Shown here: positions 32,277-44,169 of the stretch, piece by piece | Position numbering within the stretch: the stretch's first letter is position 1 | Layout of the letters: the number at the start of each line of letters is the position of its first letter | Assembly (NCBI GenBank): GCA_032622095.1 | Contig: CP136061.1 | Coordinates: 98,949,345-99,013,344, forward strand | Reading direction: 5' to 3' | Length of the DNA stretch: 64,000 bases | Source of the DNA: Siphonodentalium dalli | Lineage: Eukaryota; Mollusca; Scaphopoda; Gadilida; Siphonodentaliidae | Translations under genes and position numbers: made by a program | Notes under the pieces: model-generated | Seen by the model: the letters and a program-made list of their open reading frames with translations, nothing else | Told to the model about the DNA's origin: nothing | The model's database searches: none

Positions 32277-35017
32277 TCTTCTATCTTCTTCTATATCTAT
32301 ATTTGCGAATGTCTGTCTGTCTGTCTGTGTTCTATAGAAATTCACAGGGGACCACCTAGATGGCACAAAAATGGGTCTAATAGAGGTAACTTTTTACGAG
32401 AAAGATAATGGCGATGGTTATAATTTTCTAAAGTGACGCCGTTGTTGTCAGGGGCTGAAAAGGGGGAGGGGCAGAAAACAATTGTCGCCGATTGCCACCA
32501 AACTTATATATAATCATCCCCATACTATGAGGAATCCAATTGTGTGGTTTAAATATGTCAAAAGTCGCGCCGTTCGCGTCAGGTATGCCCGGTAGATGGG
32601 TTGGGCACCAACATTGATCAAAATAATTTTAGTGCCGAATTCCACCAAATTGATGCACATTATTCTGATAACTTCTCCATCTTATTGTGTGATTTAAAGA
32701 CGCCAAATTGGTGTCGTTTGGGATGAGAGATTGGGGGGGGGGGGTTGCGGTGGTGGGTGGTAAATCTGACAAGAATTGGTTTAGTCGCCGATGCCATTAA
32801 ACCTTATACAAATGCATCCCCATGGTATGAGGTGTCTAATGGCGTGGCTTAAAGCTGTCAAAAGTGACGTCATTCGAGTCAGGGGTGCACTGAAAGGGAG
32901 AGGGGCACCAAAATTGATACACAATATTTTTATCTAATCGTGTGATTTTAAAGATGTCATATTGGTGCTGCTTTGGTGAGAGATGAGGTGGGTGTGGTCA
33001 CTAAATTTGATAAAACATTGTGTAGTCGCGGATTAGCACCAAACATACAAATAATAATCTCCATGATATCAGGAGTCTATTTGTGTGGTTTAAAGATGTC
33101 AAAAGTGGGGTCATTCGAGTCAGGGGTGCCTAGAGGGTGAGAGGGACACAAATATTGATAAACAATATGTTTAGCGACGATTTCCACCTGATTGATACAT
33201 ATTCTTCTCCGTGATACGAATAATCTAATCGTGTGGTATAAATGCGCCAAATTGGTGCCTTTTGGGTGAGAGATATGCAATGGTGGCCCTAACTATACTC
33301 GCCAATTTTCATAAATTTTATATATATTCATTTCTATAATGAGTCTAAGTGTGTGGTTTAATGATGTCAAACGCGGCGCCGCTTGAGTCCGAAATAGGGA
33401 CAGGAGGGTCACCAAAAACGTATGTTTAGTGCCAATTACCATCAAACTCATAGTATTTACACTACACGTACTTCTCAAATGAATATCTGTCTGTGTTCTA
33501 TATATAACTTTAAGGGTACAATCGAGATGGCACCAATGCAGTCTAACAGTGGTAACTTTTTACGAGTAAGATAATGGCGCGGGTTACAATTTTCTAAAGT
33601 GACGTTGTTGGTGTCAGGGGAGGGGCTATTTTAAGCACATATTTCGACCAAATTGATATATTATTCTTCTCCGTGATACGAGGAATATAAACGTGTGATT
33701 TAAAGACGCGAAATTGGTGCCGTTTGGGTGAGAGATGGGGGGGGGGGGGTAATAAATATGATAAGAATTTGTTTAGTTGCCGATTACCACCAAATTTATA
33801 TATAATCATCTCCATTATATAGTACATGCATGAGTCTAATAGACGTGGTTTAAAAATGACTAACGTGGCGCGGTTCAAGTCATGCATGAGGGGAGTTGCA
33901 CCAAAATTGATACAAATATATTTAGCATCGATTCTACCAAATTCATGCACGTTCTTCTCTAATGATATTAAATCACAATTGGGGTCGTTTGAGTCATGGA
34001 TGGCGAGGGGAGATTCACTATCATTTATAAGATTGTTCAATTCGCTGATATATTCCAATTTCACAATCTCGACAAATGGTGACCGAATTAAGTCACTTGA
34101 ACTATTATATCTTCTCAACTGTCATATTTATATGAGTATGGAAATAAGGGCATTCCTATAATGACCTAGCAACACAGATACATAGAAGAAAGCATTAAAA
34201 TTATATTTATATCAATCTATTTAAGAGATACATATATTCATTCAAACTGAGGGACATTGAATCGTCAGGGGATTGCACATTAGAATGTTTACAATTGCCA
34301 AGATATATGGAAATGTAGAGCAGGCCTGTTCAAAAATAGTGGTCACAGTGTGCAGTCAAATATGGTTACTTCTGAGATGAAGGAAAACGCAGTTCGTAGC
34401 ACATGACTTGTCAGGATCCTCCATGCAATATTGACATTTGACAAGGCTATATCTGCCCGATAAAGCGGATTTCTTTCATTTTTTAGAACAGACTGATCGC
34501 CTAACATACACAACTAAAAATCTCGCTTGCATAACATCAATTCTTTTTAACTGAAAATTATTATCCAGTATATAGCACCAGAACAGAGGATCACCTGGAC
34601 ATATCTTTAATACATCTGTATCTTCATGAAGATATGATAAACTAGATTGATTGATTGATTGATACATACCTATGTAAAACACAATTGTCGTCTTTATTGT
34701 TTTGAACTAATGTGTTTATGATGTTCATGGTTCATGCTATAACATCTGAAGTACACGCAGTTGTAAATAAATAAATACTTCTGTGTTGGTGGGACGAATT
34801 AAACGCGATAAACAAAATGATAATCGCTCCGACCTGACAAGGTGATCTACTACTTATATTCCATGTGTAAGAATCATGTTTTGTGATGCCATTTAGATAT
34901 ACAATTTATGAGAATACCTGTAACAGTTTGATATCAAGAGTATTCTCTATTCCCACCAGATATCCACAGAAGGTTTCACATCACTTTAACCTGGGCAACG
35001 CCGGGTAACTCTGCTAG
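32277..35017 (+). mobile_element. Helitron, 2.7 kb, non-autonomous
   Basis: The 5' end starts with TC after a host A (A|TCTTCTATC...) and continues with the GTCTGTCTGTCTGTCTGTGTTC stretch often seen at invertebrate Helitron starts. The 3' end has the hairpin CCTGGGCAACGCCGGGTAA, then CTCTGCTAG followed by a host T at 35018. TC...CTAG ends, a subterminal hairpin and insertion between A and T define Helitrons. No Rep/helicase coding is recognised. The interior is built of repeated units, including a partial duplication of the 5' end at about 33480. It separates two LINE pieces (31705-32276 and 35018-35695). Confidence 0.8.
32460..34100. repeat. Internal ~150-300-bp units of the Helitron
   Basis: The phrases 'ccaccaaacttatatataatcat', 'gtgtggtttaaa.atgtcaaaagt', 'gcaccaaaattgataca' and 'ggtgccgtttgggtgagagat' recur in order at least five times (near 32490, 32800, 33040, 33320, 33790). 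The segment from the 5' GTCTGTCTGTGTTC through 'gtaactttttacgag.aagataatggcg' is itself duplicated (32300 and 33487). Short frames in this area are not genes. Confidence 0.8.
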
Positions 35018-35695
35018 TAACCCAATAAAACCGAATAAACCTGCCATGCGCACAATCTACATGTACGAACAAGCCGATTATCCTGCCATCAACCACAGGG
35101 GCGGCGGAAGCTACAGAATCTCCCGACTGGCCACAGTTGTTTAAATACATACCAGTCGAAAATATAATTATGTAGTGCTTTAACAGAAAAACTGATTGAT
35201 CTCATGCAAAAACACATTCCACACAAAACAATCCACCATAGGAGAGAAGAACATGAATGGATAAAACCCCGGATTACGTACTTAATTAGGCAACTAAAAA
35301 ACAATACACAAAATTGCAAAACTAAGAAATACTCCCGCAGACTGGTGCAAATATCGTAAAATTCGCAACGATGTAATTAACGAAGTGAGAGTGGCTAAAC
35401 GCATACATCTCACAAAGGTACAAGAAATCCTGCATGATCCCATGACAACGGACAGTAAGTGGTGGAAAACTTTTAATCGTCTCTCCACCACTAGATCTGA
35501 CAATGTGCCACCTTTAAATTGGCACGGCAACATTTTATCGGCCGACGCGGACAAATAAGAGGTCCTCAATAATTATTTATGCAGCATCGCATCCATTGAC
35601 AGGTCATATAACCCCCAGATCTTTAGATGATGACCCGGATCTTTCTACATTGAATTGTATAGAAATAACCGAACTAGAAGTCTTCAACGCGCTAA
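35018..35695 (+). pseudogene. L2/CR1-like LINE: linker between endonuclease and reverse transcriptase
   Basis: Frame-shifted translations give the linker expected in such LINEs: RTIYMYEQADYPAINH near 35050, ESPDWPQLFKYIPVENII near 35115, then WCKYRKIRNDVINEVRVAKR near 35345-35400 and EILHDPMTTDSKWWKTFNRL near 35430. The last readable piece, EITELEVFNALK, breaks at 35695 where the TAA-flanked element is inserted, and the reverse transcriptase resumes at 40394. Confidence 0.8.
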
Positions 35696-38600
35696 TAGTC
35701 TGGCTGTTGAACGGTTGAACCCGGAAAAAATTCTTAACAAGCTGAATTTGGTGTCATTCGATGCAGGATAACCACCTGGTGAACATATCCAAAATCCGCT
35801 AAAATCCGCCTTGGGGAATTTTTTTTATTCAAGATGGCGTCCAACATGGCCGCTTGAAAGTTGACAATTTCGAGAAGTCTATTGTTTGACGCACAAAATA
35901 AACTATGAACCCGTCTTAAAACCAAAATTCATTTTGTTGTGTATACAATATATTTCCAGAGTAAACTATGTAATTTCCGGGTAATAAACCTAAACATGGC
36001 GGCCAAAATATCAGCCAAAACCGGAAAATCTGTGTTTTTTCTTTATTTTCCCACTAATTTTCCACATTATGATTGTATTGACTTTGAATCTTCCACCCAA
36101 ACGAACGATATATTTAGTGAATGTTGAGATTGCTTTCTGGCGATACAGCCACATTCAATCCAGTTCCTGATCAACAGCCGTTGCTCAAATTCGTGCAAAT
36201 CTCCCCACGACAATCCACACAGGCAGTGACACACTTAAGTCCATTTTTTCCGACAGGAACATTGATTTGTGCTACAAGGATTTCTTGACGACATTTTACA
36301 ATTTCATAGACTGAATTTAAGAAGATTTTATGTTGCTGGTTCTTGGTCAGTCATTATTGGGATAAGTATTGACCCCTGCATTTCCACCCCCAATATTTTG
36401 GTTCTAGATCTATTTTCCCGAGTTATGCCCAGATTAAAACCTGTAAGTGAACCCTAGGCCAATGAAATAGGCTGCCATAGGAAATCATGGTCATGAACTT
36501 CGCGTATCATAGATGGTCGAGGGACTCTCCATCCGTGCCCGAGTACATTTGAACGAGAATCTTCGAACCTGCCTAGGCTACTTGTTGGGCTGACGCAGCC
36601 CGATTGCTGATTTATATCGAAACATGTTGCAGCTGAGCGGATGATTCTAATCGTTTCATCAAGCCTGTCTTTCTCTGTCCAAATATCGCTTATGTTGTGT
36701 CACACCTACCCGAAGCATGCAAGTAAATAATATGTTTGGTGACCAATTCACCGCCTTCGTGCACGATATCATATTGATAATGCGCCTTTCCCGTGATGTA
36801 GGAGTAAAACTAGAACATCAGCAACAACTACCTGTGATGTTGATGCTGATTCTATCGCAACTCAAACAATCATTGTGTCTGCGTCAGATGTACTGTTATG
36901 GACTGTGTGATTAGCGTCCCGTAGCGCCTTGCTGAGTATATGTATAAACTGCTGCTTGTTCGTTTCGTTCGAAAGAATCAGTTATTCCTCTTCCTCACGT
37001 AAGTCCACCCTGACTATTGATAGAACGCATCATGACTTGCTCAATAACTAGGTCACTGGACAGTCCTGCCCAAAACCTACTACTCCTTCGAATAGTATGA
37101 ACACCATCCTCTATAAAAACACTTGTATAACCACGGAAATTGTTTGGGTAAGTCAAGCATAATTTGCAAATACAAGCGACATACCTTCGCATAGTGCAGC
37201 AAACAAATTCAACATTTTCCCAACAACTACTAAATGGAGATTCGAATCTTCTGTTCTCTCAGCTTGAATAAAATCTCTTTAATCATGTCTATATACTCCA
37301 TTTACTGTAACCAGTTTGGATGTTCTGGATTTCTCGCCAAGGTATGGCTTGTAATATAACATAATTTCATTCAATGTGAGGAGTTCTATTGAATCGGAAA
37401 CATCGAAACTGGGATGGGCCCATCAAACACTTTTTCATACAGAGTTCACTTCAGCCTGACTAAGCCTCTCCCATTCGAAACTGTCAGTATCAGTTGAATC
37501 GATTCCTTCGATTGTCGATTCTTGGACATTTGATGTCGAAGTTACTTCGAATATTTAACGTTGGAGGAATAATTCAGTATCTGATGCCGCGTTTGACCCC
37601 GCGTCATCGGCTGTCGACTTGGAAATATCATTTGAATCATTAGAGATCAAATCATCTCCAACAGCTTGTTAGTAAGGGCTCCGTCAACAAGGAAATGACA
37701 TCTGAGTGCTCGTGAGAATGCCTTCACGGAAAGCATCGTGGCAACAACGTTTGAGCCATAAGCGTTTTCAAGAGCCTCATCTAACCCCGACCCATTCATC
37801 GTGGTACCAATGCTACCCATGAATCTCATCGTCAGATTGAAGACGCCGAGTCTACAAACTATTCCAAGTGACTTGGCTTCAATTATCTCAACCGCTTTGA
37901 ACCAAAGTGGCTGGTCAAGCATGGAGTCACAATTCCCAACTGTGTCGCGTGATTCTGAATATACATCAAACTGGACAATAAACAAGACTCATCTGATGGG
38001 TTGAGGTTTTATTATCGGTAGAAAAAGAACTTCTGACTTTCTGAAGGTTCTGAGCTGTTTGAAGAAAAGATGTGTTCCATGAATCCAGACCAGTTCGGTA
38101 TATGTTTCATTGCTCGATTTGGAAGCCAACCGCAATGCCATAACAAACCAGTGTTCAAACCTGGAGGCAGTGTGTATGGGTTTTGTAACCCAAGTATGGG
38201 TCGATACTTTATTGTTTGTAATGCCAGCTTTGTAGGTTTCAAATAGTGTATGATAGACACAGCCTTGTCTTCGATCAGATCTTCAACCATAAAACTGTTT
38301 TGACGAGTGATCACTGTTGATTTAGGTGTAAGCCGGGTGTAGTCCTTCGGAGATGAAACTGCGATTATCCCCATACCATGAAATGAACGTTTACCATCGA
38401 TAGTAGTGACGTTATGGGCGATGTTATCTGCTACCCACTGAGTAAAGGTACCTGGAAAATACTCCACTAGTGTACTTTCAAGACTTTCCACCTGGATCAC
38501 TGATTGCTTGTACCTGCTTACTTCGTCGTAAGTAATTGAAAACCCCAATTTAGACAGAGTTCATCAACAAGCCACCTTGGCCCGAACACGTGATCAATTT

Positions 38601-40393
38601 CAACCCAATACCAAAAAGGGTAGTGGTGATAACAGATCGGGACCTCGCATATTGCACGATACTGTGACCAATGCTATAATATTGCTATTCTGTTTGATTT
38701 CAGATCAGATGGAATTAGTATCTCCAGAAACATTTGTAAATGGCGTGGAGTCAATTTATTTATGTTATCAATATTTCCTATCTCCTCGCTGATGTGGTAG
38801 GTTTTCTTACCCTATGGCATTTCCCGCAACTTTGCCCTAATCATATTCGCGGCCGTCACAACAACTCTATCTGCCTCCTCTGTGTTTCACTTTCTTATAT
38901 ACGCATACCACTTGTCATTTATCAAGTACTTGGTCATATATTTGAAGCAAATGACGTTGCTACGCCCATCGACTTCAGCAAAAAATATATACTCCCCATA
39001 CCGTTCAAGGCGTTTTATTGAATATGATTCTGACCCAATTGCTAGCTCTACCTTAGCGATATGTAACTCGGACAGAGTATACAGTTCTGTACCATCCCAG
39101 ACATACACATAACTAATCAAATGAGCGTTGCATTTCGACACTTGGTGTTCTGTCCTGTGTTTTTCTCTCAAGATGGATCCTCATTTATTTCTCCCAATAA
39201 CACGGAGAAACAAGATGCATGATATACGGCTACTGCAGCAACGAGATCAATGCAACATAGAATGCATTTCTGAACCTTCAATGCCCACGAATCCTCTCTT
39301 ATTTGGCAATGTTCTAAAACTTTGTCTCTAATAGGGAGAGTTGCTACTGTAAGAACTTGCCTTCTATCGGGATGACGGGAATCTGATATCCCACCCTTTC
39401 AACATATGAAACAGTCTTCTTTGAAATTAAATTGGTCTTGTTTAGACCTCAATTTCTTAGAGAGCGGAACCGTATCCATACAATCAGGTTTGCCACTGAA
39501 GGTTCTTTTCCTATAGTGAATTCACGCCTACAGTCTTTATGGACCAAGACCGTATCAATGGGTATGGTCATTTGTTGCCTATTTAGATATCCAGACAAGT
39601 GGTTATATATATATATCCTCGCTTATCAGAGAGGTCAATCAAAGTCTTGAATCCTTTGCCATAACTTTTACCAATGGATTTCCCTTAGTGTCCACATTAC
39701 ATTAACTCATGCTATGAAAGGATAAGTCGCACAGGTCCTCTTGAAAGTTGCTGGCCCCTTAATACGGGGTTGGTTCGGCCATTGCCGAACACGTACCGAG
39801 ACTCGAGACTAGTATGAGAATAAAACAAAACTCAACCAAGAACAATGCAGTTTGAATGTACAATAAGCCTTCTGCGTATGTTGGGACCGTTAGGTTTCAG
39901 CAGAAGGCGAAAGATAAACACAATGTCACACAAAATACCTATCAAAACAACTATATCAAGACATTATTTGCCACTACACACTTGAAGAAACAATCGCTAC
40001 GTTATATTTGATAGTTATATTACTTAAATCATTAAATTTATCGTCTTGAATGCATTAAAGAGCATTCAACGTGAGTCCATATTTATGTAAATATATTATC
40101 TAATGACCTTGGAATTATATAATCGTTCATTGTATATAAATATATGTACTAAAAACAACTTTTATGTAGATCACTTAGTGCACATACAGAGTCCCGTAGT
40201 CACTATTACCTTCATAAATTACGTCAGACACCTCCCCTATTCAGTGTGCTGTAGAAAAGTTTCCCCAAAGCGGATTTTAGCGGATTTTGGATATGCTATA
40301 CATGAAGGTCTCCTCTTTCCAACGATACCAAATTTAGCTTGTTAAGAATTTTTTCCGGGTAGGTCCTATATTTCAGCTCCGACGGCCAGACTA
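35696..40393. mobile_element. 4.7-kb TAA-flanked DNA transposon (Academ-like)
   Basis: The ends begin TAGTCTGGC and are inverted. After a less conserved 15-25 bp they share CCCGGAAAAAATTCTTAACA and, further in, ATCCAAAATCCGCTAAAATCCGC, giving inverted repeats of about 130 bp. TAA flanks both sides (35693-35695 and 40394-40396). Removing the element and one TAA rejoins the LINE as VFNALKAI... ahead of NTASGPDFISP, direct proof of insertion. On the minus strand it encodes a broken protein with a zinc-knuckle-like start and a PIN/XPG-like segment. A 3-bp duplication plus an XPG-like nuclease matches what I recall of the Academ superfamily; the superfamily name is inference. Confidence 0.8.
36650..39440 (-). 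pseudogene. Degraded transposon protein with PIN/XPG-like nuclease segment
   Basis: Read from right to left the pieces are, first, a start with HCQIREDSWALKVQ and CCIDLVAAVAVYHASC (39190-39330), a Cys/His pattern. Next come YTLSELH and RYGEYIFFAEVDGRSNVICF (38887-39171). Then 38012-38548 holds SITYDEVSRYKQS, FTQWVADNIAHN and GKRSFHGMGIIA. Then 37647-37985 holds QFDVYSESRDTVGN, WFKAVEII and RFMGSIGTTMNGSGLDEALE. Last is 36745-36985 with NKQQFIHILSKALRDANHTV, SDADTMIV and VVVAD-VLVLLLHH. The SDAD...VVVAD pattern resembles the acidic cluster of PIN/XPG nucleases, with a small deletion where DTD is expected. Stops and frameshifts abound. The family is recurrent in invertebrate genomes; nuclease and transposase roles are inferred. 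Confidence 0.65.
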
Positions 40394-41270
40394 TAAAGGC
40401 AATACAGCATCTGGTCCTGATTTTATAAGCCCGCGATTATTGAAAAACTGTACTAGCTTGAGCAAGTCTCTTTCGCAGATATTCAACCGTTTTCTCCGCG
40501 AATCATACTTTCTTACGGAATGGAAACGAGCGAACGTGGTACCAATACACAAGAAAGGCGATCGTAGTAATCCAGAAAATTATCGTCCGATTTCACGTCT
40601 GAGTTGTGTAAGCAAATTATTTGAATAATGCATCGCCAAGCATTTCATGACTTATCTCCAGTCAAACCATATTTTAACCGAACATCAGTCTGGTTTCATG
40701 CCAACTGACTCAACCTCTTATCAGTTGTGTGAAATATATAACAATGTCAGTAGTTCACTTAACGAAGGGCAAGACATTCGATTACTATCTTTTGACATTA
40801 GTAAAGCATCTGACAAAGTATGGCACGGCGGTCTACTATTTAAAATTCATGGTATAGGAATTCTTGAGAACCTATTACAATGGTTCAGATCATATCTGTC
40901 TAACCGACAGCAGCGTGTTGTCCTACGTTATGGTCAATCCAAATGGGGGAGACCACCGCAGGAGTGCCACATGGATCTGTATTGGACCCTATTCTCTTTC
41001 TCGTATTTATAAATGACATTGCAGCAAATATTACATGTAACGTTCGCCTCTTTGCCGACGACACATCCATCGCATTTACTACCAAGGACCCTCACACTGG
41101 AGCGATAGTGCTACAGCAGGATATTGACAAACTCCAAGCTTGGTCTTCTAAATGGCATGTTAAATTCAATGAACTCAAGACAGAATCACTAACATGCTCC
41201 AGAAAACGGATTCCACTAAACCACCCAACCCTGTACATGAACCAACAGCCCATCAATATTGTGTAACGAT
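40394..41270 (+). pseudogene. L2/CR1-like LINE reverse transcriptase
   Basis: Directly after the TAA duplication the coding resumes as TASGPDFISPRLLK, then WKRANVVPIHKKGDRSNPENYRPIS (frame 40440-40628), a stop at 40626, then HQSGFMPTDSTS and DISKASDKVWHGGLLFKI with SYLSNRQQRVVL (40647-41012, where active elements have FDKV). A frame change at about 40945 follows, then GVPHGSVLDPILFLVFINDI and LFADDTSIAF (the catalytic FADD box) to 41266. This is the polymerase that would copy element RNA at the nicked target. Two frame breaks and several stops make it inactive. Confidence 0.9.
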
Positions 41271-42060
41271 GGAAGCTGGGGGCCTCATATTGAAGAAATG
41301 ACTAAGACCGCATGGAAACGCATCTCTCTACTGAGGAAATAACGATTCTATCATGACCGAACAGCACTCAAAAATTGCTACTTCGCGCTAGTTCGATAAA
41401 TCCTCGAATACTCATGTATTGTATGGGACGGCTGCTCCCAACAAGACTCTGATAAAATCGAAAACGTACAATACGAAGCAGCTCGATTTGTGACGGGTGC
41501 CACCAGATCTGTCGGTAATACTACACTGCTGTTCGAAACTGGTTGGGAAACATTGAAATCACGTCGTGAAAAACCCAAATTAAAAGATTTATTATAAAAT
41601 GGTATATGGCCAGTCTCCGATTTAGCTTAGAACTTTGGTACCCCCGATCCACGGACAAATATCTAGGGGTGAAACTAGACAAAAGCAACCACTTTATAAT
41701 CCCTGGTTTTGACTATGAATATCACAGATGATCATTTCTTCCACCAACGACGTCCCTATGGAATAATCTCGACAAAAATATTATTAACATGTATTCCCAT
41801 TCAAGAGGTCTCTCGACTTGAAAATTGAGAAGACCCATAGGCGGTTTTACAGGTGAAATTGAGACACAGAACACTATTTACTTGAATGTGTTAGATACGG
41901 CTCACAACGATGCTCACTCTTATCATCAATATCTACTCTGTGTACTGTTACACCAGAGACACTCTTATGTGGATCCACTAAAATCTCACTGGAAGACAAC
42001 TTAACAATCTTCAAAGAAGTCCAAAAATTTATCATTCGTACCAAATGTTTTAAATGATGG
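41271..42060 (+). pseudogene. L2/CR1-like LINE C-terminal region
   Basis: Translations in changing frames give WGPHIEEMTKTAWKRISLLRK, then ILEYSCIVWDGCSQQDSDKIENV and QYEAARFVTGATRSVGN (41390-41520), ETGWETLKSRR, and finally TEHYLLECVRYGSQRC and SLEDNLTIFKEVQKFI (41870-42045), the standard end of L2/CR1-like ORF2. The 3' untranslated region probably follows to about 42500 or beyond; I cannot see its exact end. Confidence 0.8.
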
Positions 42061-42515
42061 CACCAAATAATTATCCGCTGAGCCACACACTCATTGATAA
42101 TAATGTTAGTCATCTATAAGATACGATAATGGATTACAAATTGGACACTGTTGCAAAACCACAGCAACTTATTATCATGGTATGTTATACAGTTTAGAAG
42201 AATAGACATTACAAGTGCGGCCCCTAATGATGTGACGTTGGATCAGAAGCAATGTCAGATTCCCAACCAGTGCATAATCTGACACAACAAATTATCCACA
42301 CTCTTCAAAATCCCCTATACTGCCAACAAGATATATCATCATTCCACTTATCACTTCCCTTTATATCATATTCGACATCCACCTTAATCCCCTAAACTAT
42401 TCTCACATAAACTAACTATTTTATATTCATCTGACAACCACCATACTCTTCTAATATACTCCCACATAACCCAAATCATTCCATATGAAACTACCTTATC
42501 TTGAAACACCTATCG

Positions 42516-42640
42516 AACCGGCCCATCCTGTGAGTAGACTATAATACACGCGATGAAACGTCAACAATTTTAAACATGAAGCCCCCATTTACTTGAAACA
42601 ATTTGAAATGTTTTAAAATCACTCTCACAGGATGGACCTA
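42516..42640. repeat. Possible small MITE with 12-bp inverted ends
   Basis: CCATCCTGTGAG near 42516 is inverted at 42626-42640 (CTCTCACAGGATGG). The arms are short and no target duplication is visible. Confidence 0.3.
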
Positions 42641-42823
42641 GTCATAAGCCAATCGGAAACGACTCCCAAAAGCTTAACGCTTGTTGTCGAATCCCTTTCA
42701 TATCATCACTATTAATATTTGTCTTGTTTTAGTAATATATAATGAATAATATGGAATAAATACTGTTTACACCAACTTTTTGAAGTTTTGACAGGGAACG
42801 TTATAAAGTCGAAAAAAATAACA

Positions 42824-43071
42824 CTGGCAATATTTCTTAGTTATTATATATATCTTAATAATGTACTTCACTGTACATGTAAGTGAAGGTCGCAAATCGA
42901 ATTTTCACGAAAGTAAATTTGTGAGCGATTTTGCGTCGCGTCGCTTACACTTATGACATTTAACCTGGCTCACGAAACTCACATAAAAGCATGCAATTTT
43001 GAGTTGGGACATTCACCAACAGTGAAGTACAGTATTGAGGAACATATAATAACTAAGAAATATATTGCCAG
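42824..43071. mobile_element. 248-bp MITE with ~50-bp inverted ends
   Basis: The left end CTGGCAATATTTCTTAGTTATTATAT, continuing through GTACTTCACTGT, is mirrored at the right end (ACAGTGAAGTAC ... ATATTGCCAG) with few mismatches. The interior has a smaller palindromic stretch. No transposase and no clear target-site duplication; the superfamily is undetermined. Confidence 0.8.
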
Positions 43072-43149
43072 ATTAGTTCCTTTGACTTGATAAGGTTACC
43101 TGTCAAGACTTCACAATGTTCCAAGGATTTGAACTGGTTGAATATGATC

Positions 43150-43595
43150 GCTACGGGCGTTAGCCAGTGTAGAGATTCATAACATGATCTATCAAAATAT
43201 TAATTCTTCCGTTCTCGTTAATGGGCATATATATATCACAAAAAATTATTATTTCTCGAGGCTGTCGACAAGGAGACCCAATTTCACCGTACAGTTTTCT
43301 AACATGCGCTGAAGTGCTAGCACTCATGGTTAGAAATAATTGAAATATTAAAGGTATAGCCCACGGTGGTGCAGACTACAGAGTAACGCAATACGCAGAC
43401 GGCATGACACTCATCCTGAACGGCAATGAAACCAGTGTATGAGAATCATATCACATTATTGACGATTTCGCACAAATTTATGGTTTATGGATCAACCCTA
43501 TAGTAAATGTCAGGCGTTGTTGATATAACATTTTCAGATTCTTTCGACCTACTTGGCATTCGCTTTAATACAAACATAAACTTAATGTTAGATAT
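43150..43595 (+). pseudogene. L1/Tx1-like LINE reverse transcriptase, upstream piece
   Basis: The plus strand reads ISRGCRQGDPISPYSFLTCAEVLAL then NIKGIAHGGADYRVTQYADG (43255-43410), corresponding to the RQGDP motif and the YADD box (Asp to Gly here), followed by IIDDFAQIYGLWIN and SFDLLGIRFNTN (43465-43580). RQGDPISPY and CAE are typical of L1/Tx1-group enzymes and differ from the L2/CR1 element just upstream. The piece ends at the SINE insertion. Confidence 0.75.
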
Positions 43596-43925
43596 ATATA
43601 TAGGAGATATGGCACAGTAGCATGTTATGTTTACGCCTCCGAAACATGCCGAGCATTGCTCTTTGAACATGTTTGGGACTACATTGTTTACAACACAAGG
43701 CGCCTATTTTTAGAAGCAAATTTAATTTTTGAGACAGTGCAATTTTTTGGGGGGTGGGAGTCGAACCCCGGCCCATGACGCCGAGCGCACCTTGCATCTC
43801 AAAGTCCACACAGCCACCGAAGCGGCCCAAAAAAGGAAGCTCAAATGGCCGTTGTATTCTGACTTCGCACTCATGACACTATACGCACATTTTAAGATCT
43901 CTATTGTGTGTATATATATATAAGT
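43596..43925 (-). mobile_element. tRNA-type SINE inside the L1/Tx1-like LINE
   Basis: On the minus strand a polymerase-III B box (GGTTCGACTCC, at plus 43753-43763) and an upstream A-box-like TGGCTGTGTGG (near 43812) are spaced as in a tRNA-derived promoter. LINE coding is interrupted at about 43595 and resumes at about 43926, so the SINE plus its tail account for the gap. Both junctions lie in TATATATATA stretches, which could be the target duplication or a microsatellite. Confidence 0.6.
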
Positions 43926-44105
43926 GCGACGACATACCAAGACCCATTGAAATGTGGAAGCACAGGTTACTTACCCCGCAAGGTAGAATAACGGTAATTG
44001 AATCAATCATAATTCCCAAACTTACTCACCTATTCAGATCGCTCCCTAACCCAGAGCCACCATTTGTCCCGAAACTAGAATCTGTATTCCTAATTCTACC
44101 ATAAT
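43926..44105 (+). pseudogene. L1/Tx1-like LINE, downstream piece
   Basis: The frame reads RPIEMWKHRLLTPQGRITVIESIIIPKLTHLFRSLPNPEPPF, the region that follows the reverse transcriptase in L1/Tx1-type elements. It continues the piece ending at 43595 after the SINE. Beyond 44105 only doubtful continuation (to about 44414) is visible. Confidence 0.75.
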
Positions 44106-44169
44106 GATAACACAACTTTCATTGAAACTGGGCCGGGTATATCTAGCGTCGGCGTTTATTTTGGAGCAG

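Noticed and set aside
43729-43850. Functional tRNA gene on the minus strand
   Set aside because: The B box is perfect, but acceptor-stem pairing and a standard cloverleaf are not seen; it fits a SINE promoter better.
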